Positions 50,045 through 58,229 of a stretch of DNA of 59,838 nt are shown here, one piece after another (the first letter of the stretch is position 1; every line of letters begins with the position of its first letter). Below the pieces are notes generated by a model that was given only the letters and a program-made list of their open reading frames with translations, was not told where the DNA came from and searched no databases. Position numbers and translations under genes: made by a program. Where the stretch lies: positions 1 to 59,838 of the forward strand of contig JAUIDR010000017.1 of NCBI GenBank assembly GCA_030428565.1, read 5' to 3'. Source of the stretch: Alphaproteobacteria bacterium (GTDB lineage Bacteria; Pseudomonadota; Alphaproteobacteria; UBA7985; JAUIBT01).

Positions 50045-50944
50045 CTAAACGATGGGTTCAGCCCGCATCTCTATGGCGTCAGCGAAGCTAGTCGGGGCCT
50101 CTTGGGGGACGTTGTGGCCGACACCTGCCAAAATTCGCCGCTCATAGGGCCCGGCGAATCGGTGATATTCTTTATCCGTAGCGCTGGAAACTATGACGCC
50201 ATCATCGGCGCCCAGCAAGACCGTAGTGGGCACCGATATCACCGGCTGGGCTTCTAACCGATCTTCGATGGCCTGATAGGCCGGATCACCCGCCACCACG
50301 CCATAGCGATGCTGGTAGGAGTGCAGCACAACCTCGACAAAATCGGGGTTCTCAAAGGCCTCGGCGCTCTGGGTGTAGGTCGGCGCGTCAAAGTCCCAAG
50401 AAGGCGACCAAAGTTTCCAAAGATACCGGCAAAGTTCAAAGCGATTTTCCGTCAGGCCCGCCCGTCCGCGCGCTGTGTGAAAATAGTACTGGTACCAAAA
50501 GCGCGCCTCAGCATCTGGTGAGGCCGGTCGCCCCGCGCCTGGAATGTCGTGTATGTTATAACCCTGGCCCGCGCTTACCAGACCAACAACGCGTTCTGGC
50601 CACAGCGCCGCAACGATACAAGCGGCGCGTCCCCCCCAGTCGAAACCGCCCAGCACGGACGCCTCGATGTCCAGCGCGTCCATGAAGGCCAAAAGATCCG
50701 CCGCCAGCGCCGCCTGCTGGCCAGAGCGCGGGGTATCTGCCTGCAAAAAACGGGTCGGGCCATAGCCGCGCAAATAGGGCATGAGGCAGCGATAGCCCCG
50801 CCCTGCCAGGCGTTCACTGACGGCATCATAAGCATGAATATCGTAGGGAAAGCCGTGCAGCAGGATGACCGGCGGCCCAGCGGCCGGCCCCCGCTCAACA
50901 TAAGCAATTTCTAGGACGCCTGCGGCAACGCGCTTGATCTGCAC
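50045..50944 (-). CDS. Alpha/beta hydrolase, epoxide-hydrolase-like
   Basis: A 299-residue alpha/beta hydrolase. The oxyanion region is LLHGFPYD. The nucleophile elbow is GGFDWGG, giving Asp102 as nucleophile, the hallmark of epoxide hydrolases and haloalkane dehalogenases rather than esterases. The catalytic histidine is in GVGHNVPQE and the acid probably in LLGADDGVI. Which epoxide or halide it acts on cannot be told. It lies 5 bases downstream of the TerB gene, so the two are probably co-transcribed. Confidence 0.86.
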   Translation of the reverse strand: MQIKRVAAGVLEIAYVERGPAAGPPVILLHGFPYDIHAYDAVSERLAGRGYRCLMPYLRGYGPTRFLQADTPRSGQQAALAADLLAFMDALDIEASVLGGFDWGGRAACIVAALWPERVVGLVSAGQGYNIHDIPGAGRPASPDAEARFWYQYYFHTARGRAGLTENRFELCRYLWKLWSPSWDFDAPTYTQSAEAFENPDFVEVVLHSYQHRYGVVAGDPAYQAIEDRLEAQPVISVPTTVLLGADDGVIVSSATDKEYHRFAGPYERRILAGVGHNVPQEAPTSFADAIEMRAEPIV

Positions 50945-50949
50945 GGGGT

Positions 50950-51357
50950 CTAGGCGCGCATGTAGCGCGCGCGCGCGCCACGCTCGATCGCGGCGGCCGC
51001 CAAGCGGTCAACCCCGATGGCTTGGCGTAGAGCCATCAACAGCTCTGACTCCTCCACCGAGACGACGCTGTCCGCCGCCGCCACATCGCAGGCCAAAGCG
51101 TAGGCGGTCTCGCGCAAATGGCTGGGCAACATCTCGCAAATCAGCGTCAAGATGGTGTCGAGCCCGTCCTCGTCGGCCGCCAAAATCGCGGCGTACTGAT
51201 TGGACGCGTGGTGCAAATCTTCCAAGCGGTAGCCTTCAAACACGGGCAAGCGCTCTAAGAGCTGGGCCATGCGGTTGATCTCCACCTCGGCGACGTCGCC
51301 GTCCGCGGCCGCCACCAGGCGCATGGTATAAATCAGAGCGTCGTGATAATCGGCCAT
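50950..51357 (-). CDS. TerB family protein
   Basis: A 135-residue all-helical protein of the tellurite-resistance TerB fold. It shows duplicated acidic helices, LVAAADGDVAEVEINRMAQLL and VAAADSVVSVEESELLMALRQ, each with the conserved acidic positions of the family. Stand-alone TerB proteins are widespread and usually not tied to tellurite; their role is unclear. The ATG is preceded by GAAAGA. It pairs with the alpha/beta hydrolase gene downstream. Confidence 0.85.
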   Translation of the reverse strand: MADYHDALIYTMRLVAAADGDVAEVEINRMAQLLERLPVFEGYRLEDLHHASNQYAAILAADEDGLDTILTLICEMLPSHLRETAYALACDVAAADSVVSVEESELLMALRQAIGVDRLAAAAIERGARARYMRA

Positions 51358-51574
51358 GGGGTCTCTTTCTTGTTCGTTGGTCTTGTCATCGTTGGGTGCA
51401 GCGCCCTTACCCAGGGCGGGACGCGAGCGGGTCTTGGGCGAGTCTTGGGAGGGTCTTGAGCGGATCTAGTCTGCCATCCCAACTTAAGCGCTCGCCGAGG
51501 CATCAGCAAGATGATCGCACCGCTTTAGCTAAATCTTCACATGAGAATATTTATAGGTACATCTAGAGAACACA

Positions 51575-51593
51575 GCATGTACATTCTACATGC
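51575..51593. promoter_or_regulatory. Inverted repeat before the AT-rich islet gene
   Basis: GCATGTA (51575-51581) and TACATGC (51587-51593) form a perfect 7-base inverted repeat with a 5-base spacer, 22 bases before the ATG at 51615. It could be an operator or a hairpin in the leader. No regulator is known. Confidence 0.45.
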
Positions 51594-51614
51594 ACGCGGC
51601 TTAGGGAGTGCTGG

Positions 51615-51938
51615 ATGCGTAAGGGGAACATCTGGCGGATTACTTGGGTGAGTTTACTCGCCGCTTTTTGCAGCCTAGAGACCGTGTATCAGGCCAATAA
51701 TGCCCACATGTGGCACAAGACCAGTCAGCTCTACAAAGAATTTGAGCCTCAGCTAGTGGTGCCCAGTGTAGCTCGATTCAATTTGTTCGATATATATTAT
51801 TATTGCAATCAACCCATTGATAGCTGCCTGGAAAGGCGGCTCCGAGAAGGCGTCGCACCTGTTAGCAACCTGATTACAGCTCAAGATGAATGTTTGAATT
51901 CAAACTCATTTTATTGCCCAGCATATAAAGAAATATAA
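51615..51938 (+). CDS. Small exported or membrane-anchored protein of unknown function
   Basis: A 107-residue protein in a clearly AT-richer stretch than anything else in the window. The ATG is preceded by GGGAG. The N-terminus (RITWVSLLAAFCSLETVY) looks like a signal or anchor segment. The rest contains four cysteines (YYYCNQPIDSC, DECLNSN, FYCPAYKEI), which could form two disulfides outside the cytosol. No family recognised. A perfect palindrome begins right after the stop codon. Base composition suggests acquisition by transfer. Confidence 0.6.
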   Translation: MRKGNIWRITWVSLLAAFCSLETVYQANNAHMWHKTSQLYKEFEPQLVVPSVARFNLFDIYYYCNQPIDSCLERRLREGVAPVSNLITAQDECLNSNSFYCPAYKEI

Positions 51939-51958
51939 TTTGTTAATAAATTAACAAA
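51939..51958. terminator. Palindrome directly after the islet gene
   Basis: TTTGTTAAT (51939-51947) and ATTAACAAA (51950-51958) are perfect 9-base inverted repeats with a 2-base spacer, starting at the base after the stop codon. The stem is AT-rich and lacks a T run, so it is a weak terminator at best. It could equally be a protein-binding or recombination site. Confidence 0.4.
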
Positions 51959-52350
51959 TCTGAGCAATCATGACCTATTTAATAAAACGATATCTTTTTG
52001 TTTTATTGATATCAGACCAACTACTTCAAAAATGATTGCCACTTACGAAACTGTTCTACTAATTTGGCGTCGACGATCGTTCATTACTGGTTCTATTTTG
52101 TTCAGCATGCCAGATTGGACACATGAAAGTATTTGCTACGGGAGATTTCACAAAGCATTCAAACCCGAATTTATGAGGGAGGAGTGCTATATCACCAAAC
52201 TTGGAATGGAAAACGGCTAGTGTATTCACGGCGGCGCAAGCCTCGCGCGTCGCTCAATTTCGAGGCGACCACAGAGCTGAACGGGCAGACGGTAGAACGT
52301 TGAGCGACGTTTCGTTAATCGGCAAGACAGACGCTCTTGCTTGAACGCCT
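51959..52350. other. AT-rich tail of the islet and gap before the helicase gene
   Basis: The first 260 bases keep the low-GC composition and contain short open frames (for example 52032-52220, 62 codons, ending TKLGMENG) with no ribosome binding site or recognisable product. They may be remnants of decayed genes. From about 52220 the composition returns to GC-rich. Confidence 0.4.
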
Positions 52351-55200
52351 CTATTGGCCAGTGAAGAAGTGCGTAACATCAGACACCGCATCTTGCAGTC
52401 CAACGCGCTCCACCTCTAGCCCCTCGGGAAAGGCGCTGGTCAGTCGCGTTGGCAGCGCGCCATCCAACATGACAAAGACGCCGCGATCATCCTGGCGGCG
52501 AATGAGACGCCCAAAAGCCTGGCGCAGCTTGAAGCGAACCAACTGCTCATCATAGGCGCGTCCGCCAAACGCCTGACGGCGCGCGCGGTGAATGATGGTC
52601 GGTCGCGGCCAAGGCACGCGGTCCATGATGACCATGCGCAGCGCCAAGCCTGGGACGTCGATGCCATCGCGCAGCGCATCGGTTCCCATGAGGCAAGCGT
52701 GCGTGTCGCTGCGGAACATCTCGATCAGCGAGCCCGGGTCGCTGGCGTCAATGTGCTGCGCCAGCAAGCTTAAGCCCGCCTGTTCCAGGTCTTCGGCCAT
52801 CAGGCCGTGAACTTGGCGCATACGTGCGATGGAAGTAAACAGCCCCAGTGCGCCGCCGCCGCTGGCCTGCATCAGTGCTCGCATCGCCCCCGCCAGTTGT
52901 GCCGGGTCTTGCTTGTTGAGGTCGGTAACGACCAGAATGCGGGCCGCCTTGCCATAGTCAAAGGGCGAAGGATGGCGTGTCATCACCGGCGACTGCGGCA
53001 GGTGGCAAGCACCGGTGCGTTGCTCAGCCAAGCGCCAATCGGCCTCGACATCACCGCTGGTATCGCCCAGTGTTGCCGAGGTTATCAGAAGGCCGTGGCT
53101 TTGATAGCGCAAGGTCTGCATCAGCGGTTGGGTCGGATCGATGAAGTGGCGGAAAGCCCCCAAATCGCGATCTTGACCATCGATCCGCACCACCTCCAGC
53201 CAATCAACTTGCCCCTCTAGTGGCTCGTCGGACAAGAGGCTGGCGGTCATTGCACGCCAAGAGCGCAGCGGCTCGATTGCCCTTAGCGCCAGACTACGAA
53301 TAAGGCCTTCCAAACGCCGACGTTGGTCGCTGTCGAACTGCTCGGGCTGGTTGGCCAGCAGCTCGGCCAGCAGGCGTTCCAGTTCGACCAGCGGCTTTTC
53401 CAGCTTGCCCAGCGCTTCGTTCAGCGCCGCCGCCGCCTCGGCCAGCTCGGGCAGTACCGGGCGCACATCGCATTCCAGCGTATAGGGATCTTGCGGCTTG
53501 GCCGTGCGGGCGTAGACCTGCCGTCCCACCGCCAGCAAAAATTGTTCCACCGCGCCTTGGGGCTCTTGGGAGGCCAGACGCTTGGCCCAAAACGGTGCCG
53601 GCAAGCAGGTGGCCGAGAATATCGCCTGCTGGGTGGCACGATCGATTGCATCGTTTTCCAGCAACAGATCGTCAAGCCGCGATTGCAGTCCCCGGCGTCG
53701 GCCCGGCCGCGCGCGCCCATCCTCACGCCCCAACAGCCACCGGCGCATCTCTTGCGTTTCACGCCCCGTCAGCCGCGCACAAAATACCGAGTCCGCCGCA
53801 TCGAACAGATGGTGGCCCTCGTCGAAGACATAGCGGGTCGGCAGGCTGTTCTCGCTGGCTTGCTGGCTGGCTGGCTGACTGGCTGGCACGCTGGGACCAA
53901 TGGCCTGGGTGGCAGCTTGATGCAGCACAAGAGCATGATTGGCGATGACCAGCTTGGCCTGGCGCGCTTTGCGGATCGAGCGCTCAACATAACAGCGCCG
54001 ATAGTGGTTACAGGCCGCAAACAGGCACTCACCGCGATGATCGGCCAGCTCGCCCAGGGCGGCGCCGGAAAAGAGTTCGCCCATCCAGACCGGCAGATCG
54101 CCGCCCACCAACTCGCCCGAACGGCTGGCTTGCACCCAGCGCGCCATTAGCGCCAAGAACACCAAATCACGCGGACGCAGCGTCATCGACTGACTGGCTT
54201 CTTCGAAGTTCATCAGACAAAGGTAGTTTTCGCGGCCCTTGCGCACCACGACCTGGCGCTGTTTCTGGGCGGGCTCGGGATACAGGCGGTCCAGTTCTTG
54301 ATCCAGTTGGCCCTGCAACACGCGCGTGAAGGTCGACAGCCAAACGCTGCCTTTATTTTTGTCCGCCCAGACGCTGGCCGGGGCCAGATAGCCCAGCGTC
54401 TTGCCCGTGCCCGTGCCCGCCTCGGCCAACACGGTCTGCGGCTCGCCAAAGGCCTGGGCTGGGGCAAAGGCATCAGCCACCGCTTGCGCGTAGGCGGCTT
54501 GTTGGGGGCGAATTTCGGCTTGGCTGCCCGCAGCGATCAAATCGGCCAGCCGCCCGCGCACTTCATCAGCGCGCAAGGGCTGCGTACCCGGCGGATCAAC
54601 GGCGCCACTGTCTTCCCACTCGGGCAGGTCGCGCCAGACCGCAAGATTGCGCTGGGCATTGGCTTGGCCCCCCAAACCTTTGGCCCGCAAGATGGCGTTG
54701 ACGTAGGGCGACCAGGGCCAATCGGCTTCGCTCAAAACCTGTGCCAGGCCAACGATGGCGCCTTGTTTTAGTGGCAAGCTCGCGTCTAGTTCGCGCAGCA
54801 AGAGGTTGGCCGCCTCCATTAAGACCTGTGCTTGCTGGTAATCATCGTCTGGGACCGGTAAATCCAGCGCCAGCGCCAGGCCTTGCGGCGAGGGCGCGCA
54901 GCTCTGCGCCGGGCGCACAAAGGCAAACAGCTCCAACACATCCAGCCCCTTGAGACCCGACAGACCCAAACGGCGTTTGGTCAGTCCCGCATGGCAAAAG
55001 ATCAGGGCTCCGGCTTGTCCTAGGCGCGAGACCTCGCTAGGCTCAAGCTTTCGCAGCCGCAATTGGCCGCTTTCGACTTCATCCAACAGACCCAGGCCCG
55101 TGTCGGCCACGTAGACCCAGGCATAGCCGGTTCTTGCCAGAACCACGGCTGCGCTTGGCGAGAGCTGTTTGGGGTCAAAATCAGGGGTCACGGCTACCAA
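52351..55200 (-). CDS. DinG/XPD-like ATP-dependent DNA helicase
   Basis: A 949-residue superfamily 2 helicase. Walker A is AEAGTGTGKTLGYLAP and the DEAH box is FDEGHHLFDAAD. Four cysteines between them (CLMNF, then CLFAACNHYRRC) fit the [4Fe-4S] cluster site of the XPD/DinG family. The C-terminal motifs include LLITSATLGDTSGD, LGLFTSIARM and FKLRQAFGRLIRRQDDRG. The first 220 residues are an N-terminal region with a segment (LDVLELFAFVRP) reminiscent of a degenerate exonuclease-type domain seen in some DinG proteins. A Gln/Ser/Ala insertion (ASQPASQQAS) just before the DEAH box is encoded by a tetranucleotide repeat. Probable role in DNA repair. Confidence 0.88.
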   Translation of the reverse strand: MVAVTPDFDPKQLSPSAAVVLARTGYAWVYVADTGLGLLDEVESGQLRLRKLEPSEVSRLGQAGALIFCHAGLTKRRLGLSGLKGLDVLELFAFVRPAQSCAPSPQGLALALDLPVPDDDYQQAQVLMEAANLLLRELDASLPLKQGAIVGLAQVLSEADWPWSPYVNAILRAKGLGGQANAQRNLAVWRDLPEWEDSGAVDPPGTQPLRADEVRGRLADLIAAGSQAEIRPQQAAYAQAVADAFAPAQAFGEPQTVLAEAGTGTGKTLGYLAPASVWADKNKGSVWLSTFTRVLQGQLDQELDRLYPEPAQKQRQVVVRKGRENYLCLMNFEEASQSMTLRPRDLVFLALMARWVQASRSGELVGGDLPVWMGELFSGAALGELADHRGECLFAACNHYRRCYVERSIRKARQAKLVIANHALVLHQAATQAIGPSVPASQPASQQASENSLPTRYVFDEGHHLFDAADSVFCARLTGRETQEMRRWLLGREDGRARPGRRRGLQSRLDDLLLENDAIDRATQQAIFSATCLPAPFWAKRLASQEPQGAVEQFLLAVGRQVYARTAKPQDPYTLECDVRPVLPELAEAAAALNEALGKLEKPLVELERLLAELLANQPEQFDSDQRRRLEGLIRSLALRAIEPLRSWRAMTASLLSDEPLEGQVDWLEVVRIDGQDRDLGAFRHFIDPTQPLMQTLRYQSHGLLITSATLGDTSGDVEADWRLAEQRTGACHLPQSPVMTRHPSPFDYGKAARILVVTDLNKQDPAQLAGAMRALMQASGGGALGLFTSIARMRQVHGLMAEDLEQAGLSLLAQHIDASDPGSLIEMFRSDTHACLMGTDALRDGIDVPGLALRMVIMDRVPWPRPTIIHRARRQAFGGRAYDEQLVRFKLRQAFGRLIRRQDDRGVFVMLDGALPTRLTSAFPEGLEVERVGLQDAVSDVTHFFTGQ
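53862..53889 (-). repeat. GCTG tetranucleotide repeat in the helicase gene
   Basis: Four perfect GCTG units at 53862-53877, with imperfect units on both sides (53853-53889). It lies within the coding frame. Unlike the other repeats in this window the unit is not a multiple of three, so slippage would shift the frame. Confidence 0.8.
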
Positions 55201-55297
55201 GTGCGAATGAGAACCAGAGCGAGGAAAGGCCGGGCATAATCCTGCCCCGCCGAACGGTCCGAAGGGGCCGCCTCAGATCAGAGAGTAAAGAGCGATC

Positions 55298-56302
55298 ATG
55301 CCAAGCCAACCGAATGAAGCCCATGTTCGTAGCCTGTTCAAGCCCGTCGCGTGGGTTCGCACCCTTCTTAGCCCTGCTATGCAGGCCGTGGTGCTGGTTG
55401 TTCTGTCGGCGTTCTTCTTTTCGATCATGAACGTGACCATTCGTATCGTCACGCAAGGCGACATTCCTGTGCTTGAGGTTGTGGCCTTTCGCAACCTGTT
55501 TGGGTGGATGGTGTTGTGGCCCTGGTGGCTGCGCGTCGGGCGTTATGCCTTTCAGAGCCCCGCGCCGCGCTTTTATGCCTTCCGCTCTTCCATCGGGATG
55601 CTCGGCATGATTTTGATGTTCTGGTCGGTCAAACTGCTGCACCCCGCTGAGGCGGTGGCCCTGAATTTCACCTTGCCCCTGTTCGCCGTCATTGGGGCCT
55701 ATTTCTTCTTGGGCGAGAAAGTGGGTGCACGGCGTTGGGGGGCGACCGCCGTTGGCTTTATCGGCGTTCTGATTATGCTGCAACCAGGCGCGGGCACCTT
55801 CAAACTGGCCGCTATCGTTCCGATTGCGGCTGCCGCCGCCATGGCCGCTGCCATATTGAGCGTCAAGCACCTGACCCGGCTGGGCGAAGATCCGGTTCGC
55901 GCGGTGTTTTTGAACGGTATGATCGCGACGCCCTTGACCTTTGCCATGGCCGCTACGGTCTGGGTCATGCCAAGCTGGAGCCAGCTCGCCATTCTATTCT
56001 TGATCGGCATTATGGGCACCTTGGCCCACATCACCTTTACCATGGCCTTCAAACTGGCCGACGCCTCTTATTTGATCGGCTTTGACTACCTACGCCTGCC
56101 CTTCGTTGCGATCTTGAGCTACTTTTGGCTGGGTGAAGTGCCGACCGTCTGGATCTGGCCCGGGGCTGGTCTGATTGCGCTATCGTCGATCTATATCGCC
56201 CAGCGCGAGCGCAAACGAGCTTTGGAAGCTATGGCCAAAGACCCGCAATCTCAGCCTGCAAAGCCGGTAGCAAAGTCTCATGAAACCAAGGATGCTTTTT
56301 GA
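55298..56302 (+). CDS. DMT superfamily (EamA) transporter
   Basis: A 334-residue inner-membrane protein with about ten hydrophobic segments in two EamA repeats. Typical are FRNLFGWMVLWPWW, KLLHPAEAVALNFTLPLFAVIGAYFFLGEKVG, and DASYLIGFDYLRLPFVAILSYFWLGEVP near the end. The hydrophilic C-terminal tail (AMAKDPQSQPAKPVAKS) is cytosolic. The ATG follows GAGAGTAAAGAG. Its 3' end overlaps the convergent uracil-DNA glycosylase gene by 74 bases. It is not closely similar to the first DMT transporter at 26.5 kb. Confidence 0.88.
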   Translation: MPSQPNEAHVRSLFKPVAWVRTLLSPAMQAVVLVVLSAFFFSIMNVTIRIVTQGDIPVLEVVAFRNLFGWMVLWPWWLRVGRYAFQSPAPRFYAFRSSIGMLGMILMFWSVKLLHPAEAVALNFTLPLFAVIGAYFFLGEKVGARRWGATAVGFIGVLIMLQPGAGTFKLAAIVPIAAAAAMAAAILSVKHLTRLGEDPVRAVFLNGMIATPLTFAMAATVWVMPSWSQLAILFLIGIMGTLAHITFTMAFKLADASYLIGFDYLRLPFVAILSYFWLGEVPTVWIWPGAGLIALSSIYIAQRERKRALEAMAKDPQSQPAKPVAKSHETKDAF

Positions 56303-56813
56303 GCCAAGCGGTGGTGCGCCACGAGGGGTGCGGCAGGGGCCAAAGTTGGGGCGCGCTGTCCTGCCATGCCGCTACCCTTTGGGTAAGGCTCCAAGATTTG
56401 CGCTCTGGCATGTAGGCGCGCTGGGCATAGTGGCCGACCAAGAGGGTCATGCGAAGATCGGACATTTGCGCCAGCAAAGCCTGATGCCACAGCGGCGCAC
56501 ACTCGGGACGCGGCGGCGCATCACCACCACCGGCCAAGCGGCCAGGATAGCAAAAGCCCATCGGCATGATGGCGATCTTACTGCTGTCATAGAAGTCCTC
56601 GGGCGATAAGCCGAGCCAAACCCGTAAGCGATCACCGCTGGCGTCGTTCCAAGGAATGGAGGACTCGTGGACCCGGGTGCCAGGCGCTTGGCCGATGATC
56701 AGCAAGCGGGCCGTGGTGCTGGCCCGCACCACGGGGTTAGCGCCCAATGGCAGCTGCGCGGCGCAATGCTGGCACCCCGCGATTTGATCCAACAAGGCTT
56801 CAAGCGTCGCCAT
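56229..56813 (-). CDS. Uracil-DNA glycosylase family protein
   Basis: A 194-residue protein of the uracil-DNA glycosylase superfamily, which removes uracil from DNA as the first step of base excision repair. Motif A is IIGQAPGTRVHESSIPWND and motif B is PLPHPSWR. Four cysteines are spaced C14-x2-C17 and C88-x16-C105, matching the [4Fe-4S] pattern of family 4-like enzymes. Family assignment inside the superfamily is tentative. The last 74 bases overlap the convergent transporter gene. Confidence 0.85.
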   Translation of the reverse strand: MATLEALLDQIAGCQHCAAQLPLGANPVVRASTTARLLIIGQAPGTRVHESSIPWNDASGDRLRVWLGLSPEDFYDSSKIAIMPMGFCYPGRLAGGGDAPPRPECAPLWHQALLAQMSDLRMTLLVGHYAQRAYMPERKSWSLTQRVAAWQDSAPQLWPLPHPSWRTTAWLKKHPWFHETLLPALQAEIAGLWP

Positions 56814-56839
56814 GACGCGATGGCCTAGTTGGTACTGGT

Positions 56840-58033
56840 CTAGTTGGTACTGGTCTGCCCGTCATTTTGATCACCATCTGAAGCCGCTTGCTGGGGCGGC
56901 TCGGCGGCTTGGCGCTGGCACAAACGGCAGTCTTGGTCGATCTGCACCAAGAGCTGTTCAAGCTCCAGGGCCCGGTCGCGCGTAAACATGAGTTGGCAGG
57001 TCTCGCGGTGGCTCTTGAGGACCGGCGGCGCGTCATCTTGAGCAAAGTCATCGCAGGTACCTTGGGCGTAAGCGCGCCAAGCCGACTGATTGCGCTCAAG
57101 GTCTTTGTTGGTTCTTGAAGTGGTGATCTGGCGGTGTCGCTCAAGGGCTTCAGCCATGGCGCGCTGCCAAGCACTCAAGGATGCTTGCACGCAGACCGCT
57201 TCACTGGCGGGGTCTTGTTCGGCCTCGGCGATGCAGTCTAGATAGGGGTCGGTACTGGGAGCCCGCCCAAGACGGCGGCCCGTGCTGGTCAATCGGATCG
57301 GCAGATTGAATTCGTCGGTGGCGATTTTGGTCAGCTCACCATTGGTAAAGCGGGGCAGAACGCCGCCGGTCAAGCCCCCCGCAACGGGCGCTGAGACCAG
57401 GCTGCCGTCGCTGCCCTGGGCCGCTGGATCGGAGTTTATGCCCAAGGGCCCGACCGAGCGACACCGGTGAACCGGGCTCTCGTTATTGAGCATTGGCGCC
57501 GTAAAGGAGGCCGCGACCCAGCCCTCAAAACCGCAATACGAAATCTTGGTCCAACGCCCGAAGGCATCGATTGGCAGGATGCCCACGGTATCGCCTGGTA
57601 GCAGCGAAATGCGTCGGTACTCGGTGCCTGGCCCTTCTCGTAGGCTCAGCGAACCCGATGGACCCAAACGGATAAGCTTCAAGAAACCCTGGCCCACCGG
57701 CGGCGCCACTCCCGGGTCGGCGGGTAGCGCGGGACGGCTGCTGCGGGTCGATCCGCTGGAATTGGAAGCCTTTTTCTTGTTCTGGGTCGTTGGCTCTGGT
57801 GCGGGCGCGACCTGGTCGACCGAATTCGTCCGAGGAATGACCGTGCCGCTTTGCGCCCAAACCGCGCTGGTCGTTGCCAGCGTTCCCATTGCCAACATTC
57901 CCATTGCCAACACTCCCCGGGCCGCAAAGGTTGTCAACGCCCCCAGCGCCGCGCTGACGAGCGGGCGGTTGGTTTGTCGGTTTATGGTGCGACCCGAATT
58001 GGCGGGGCACGATGCGAGCGTCGCGCTAGGCAT
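56840..58033 (-). CDS. Exported SH3-domain protein with LprI-like C-terminal domain (paralogue 1)
   Basis: About 397 residues. A long N-region precedes a signal segment (GVLAMGMLAMGTLATTSAVWAQ). A Pro/Ser/Lys-rich linker leads to a bacterial SH3 domain at about 140-210 (LSLREGPGTEYRRISLLPGDTVGIL, CGFEGWVAASF). The C-terminal part is Cys-rich and helical (LDCIAEAEQDPASEAVCVQASLSAWQ, ending CRLCQRQ) and resembles DUF1311/LprI-type lysozyme-inhibitor domains. Such proteins act in the periplasm. The ATG at 58033 has AGGAGA upstream; the open frame is 54 codons longer. It is a tandem paralogue of the next gene. Confidence 0.8.
   Translation of the reverse strand: MPSATLASCPANSGRTINRQTNRPLVSAALGALTTFAARGVLAMGMLAMGTLATTSAVWAQSGTVIPRTNSVDQVAPAPEPTTQNKKKASNSSGSTRSSRPALPADPGVAPPVGQGFLKLIRLGPSGSLSLREGPGTEYRRISLLPGDTVGILPIDAFGRWTKISYCGFEGWVAASFTAPMLNNESPVHRCRSVGPLGINSDPAAQGSDGSLVSAPVAGGLTGGVLPRFTNGELTKIATDEFNLPIRLTSTGRRLGRAPSTDPYLDCIAEAEQDPASEAVCVQASLSAWQRAMAEALERHRQITTSRTNKDLERNQSAWRAYAQGTCDDFAQDDAPPVLKSHRETCQLMFTRDRALELEQLLVQIDQDCRLCQRQAAEPPQQAASDGDQNDGQTSTN
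57883..57912 (-). repeat. 15-bp duplication in the signal peptide of paralogue 1
   Basis: Two perfect copies of TTCCCATTGCCAACA at 57883-57897 and 57898-57912, with a degenerate copy on the left. They encode the repeated MGMLA/MGTLA of the hydrophobic core. This is the second signal peptide in the window enlarged by a tandem duplication. Confidence 0.85.
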
Positions 58034-58229
58034 GGCGCCTCTCCTGTTTCCTGTTCGCCAGCCAGGTTGCGCGCGATGGGGCGCACGCACGGCAGGCAAG
58101 CCCATAAGTGCAAGTCCGGCTTTTCCACAAGCTTGGCGTGTGCTCGTGAGAATGAAGCCTACTCCCGGGTGTAGCGGATTCGCCAGAAATTTCAAACCCC
58201 AATGCGGGCGCGAATCGTCTAGATCGCCG

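Noticed and set aside
52032-52220. 62-codon frame in the AT-rich islet
   Set aside because: No ribosome binding site, no signal or domain; more likely a remnant of a decayed gene.
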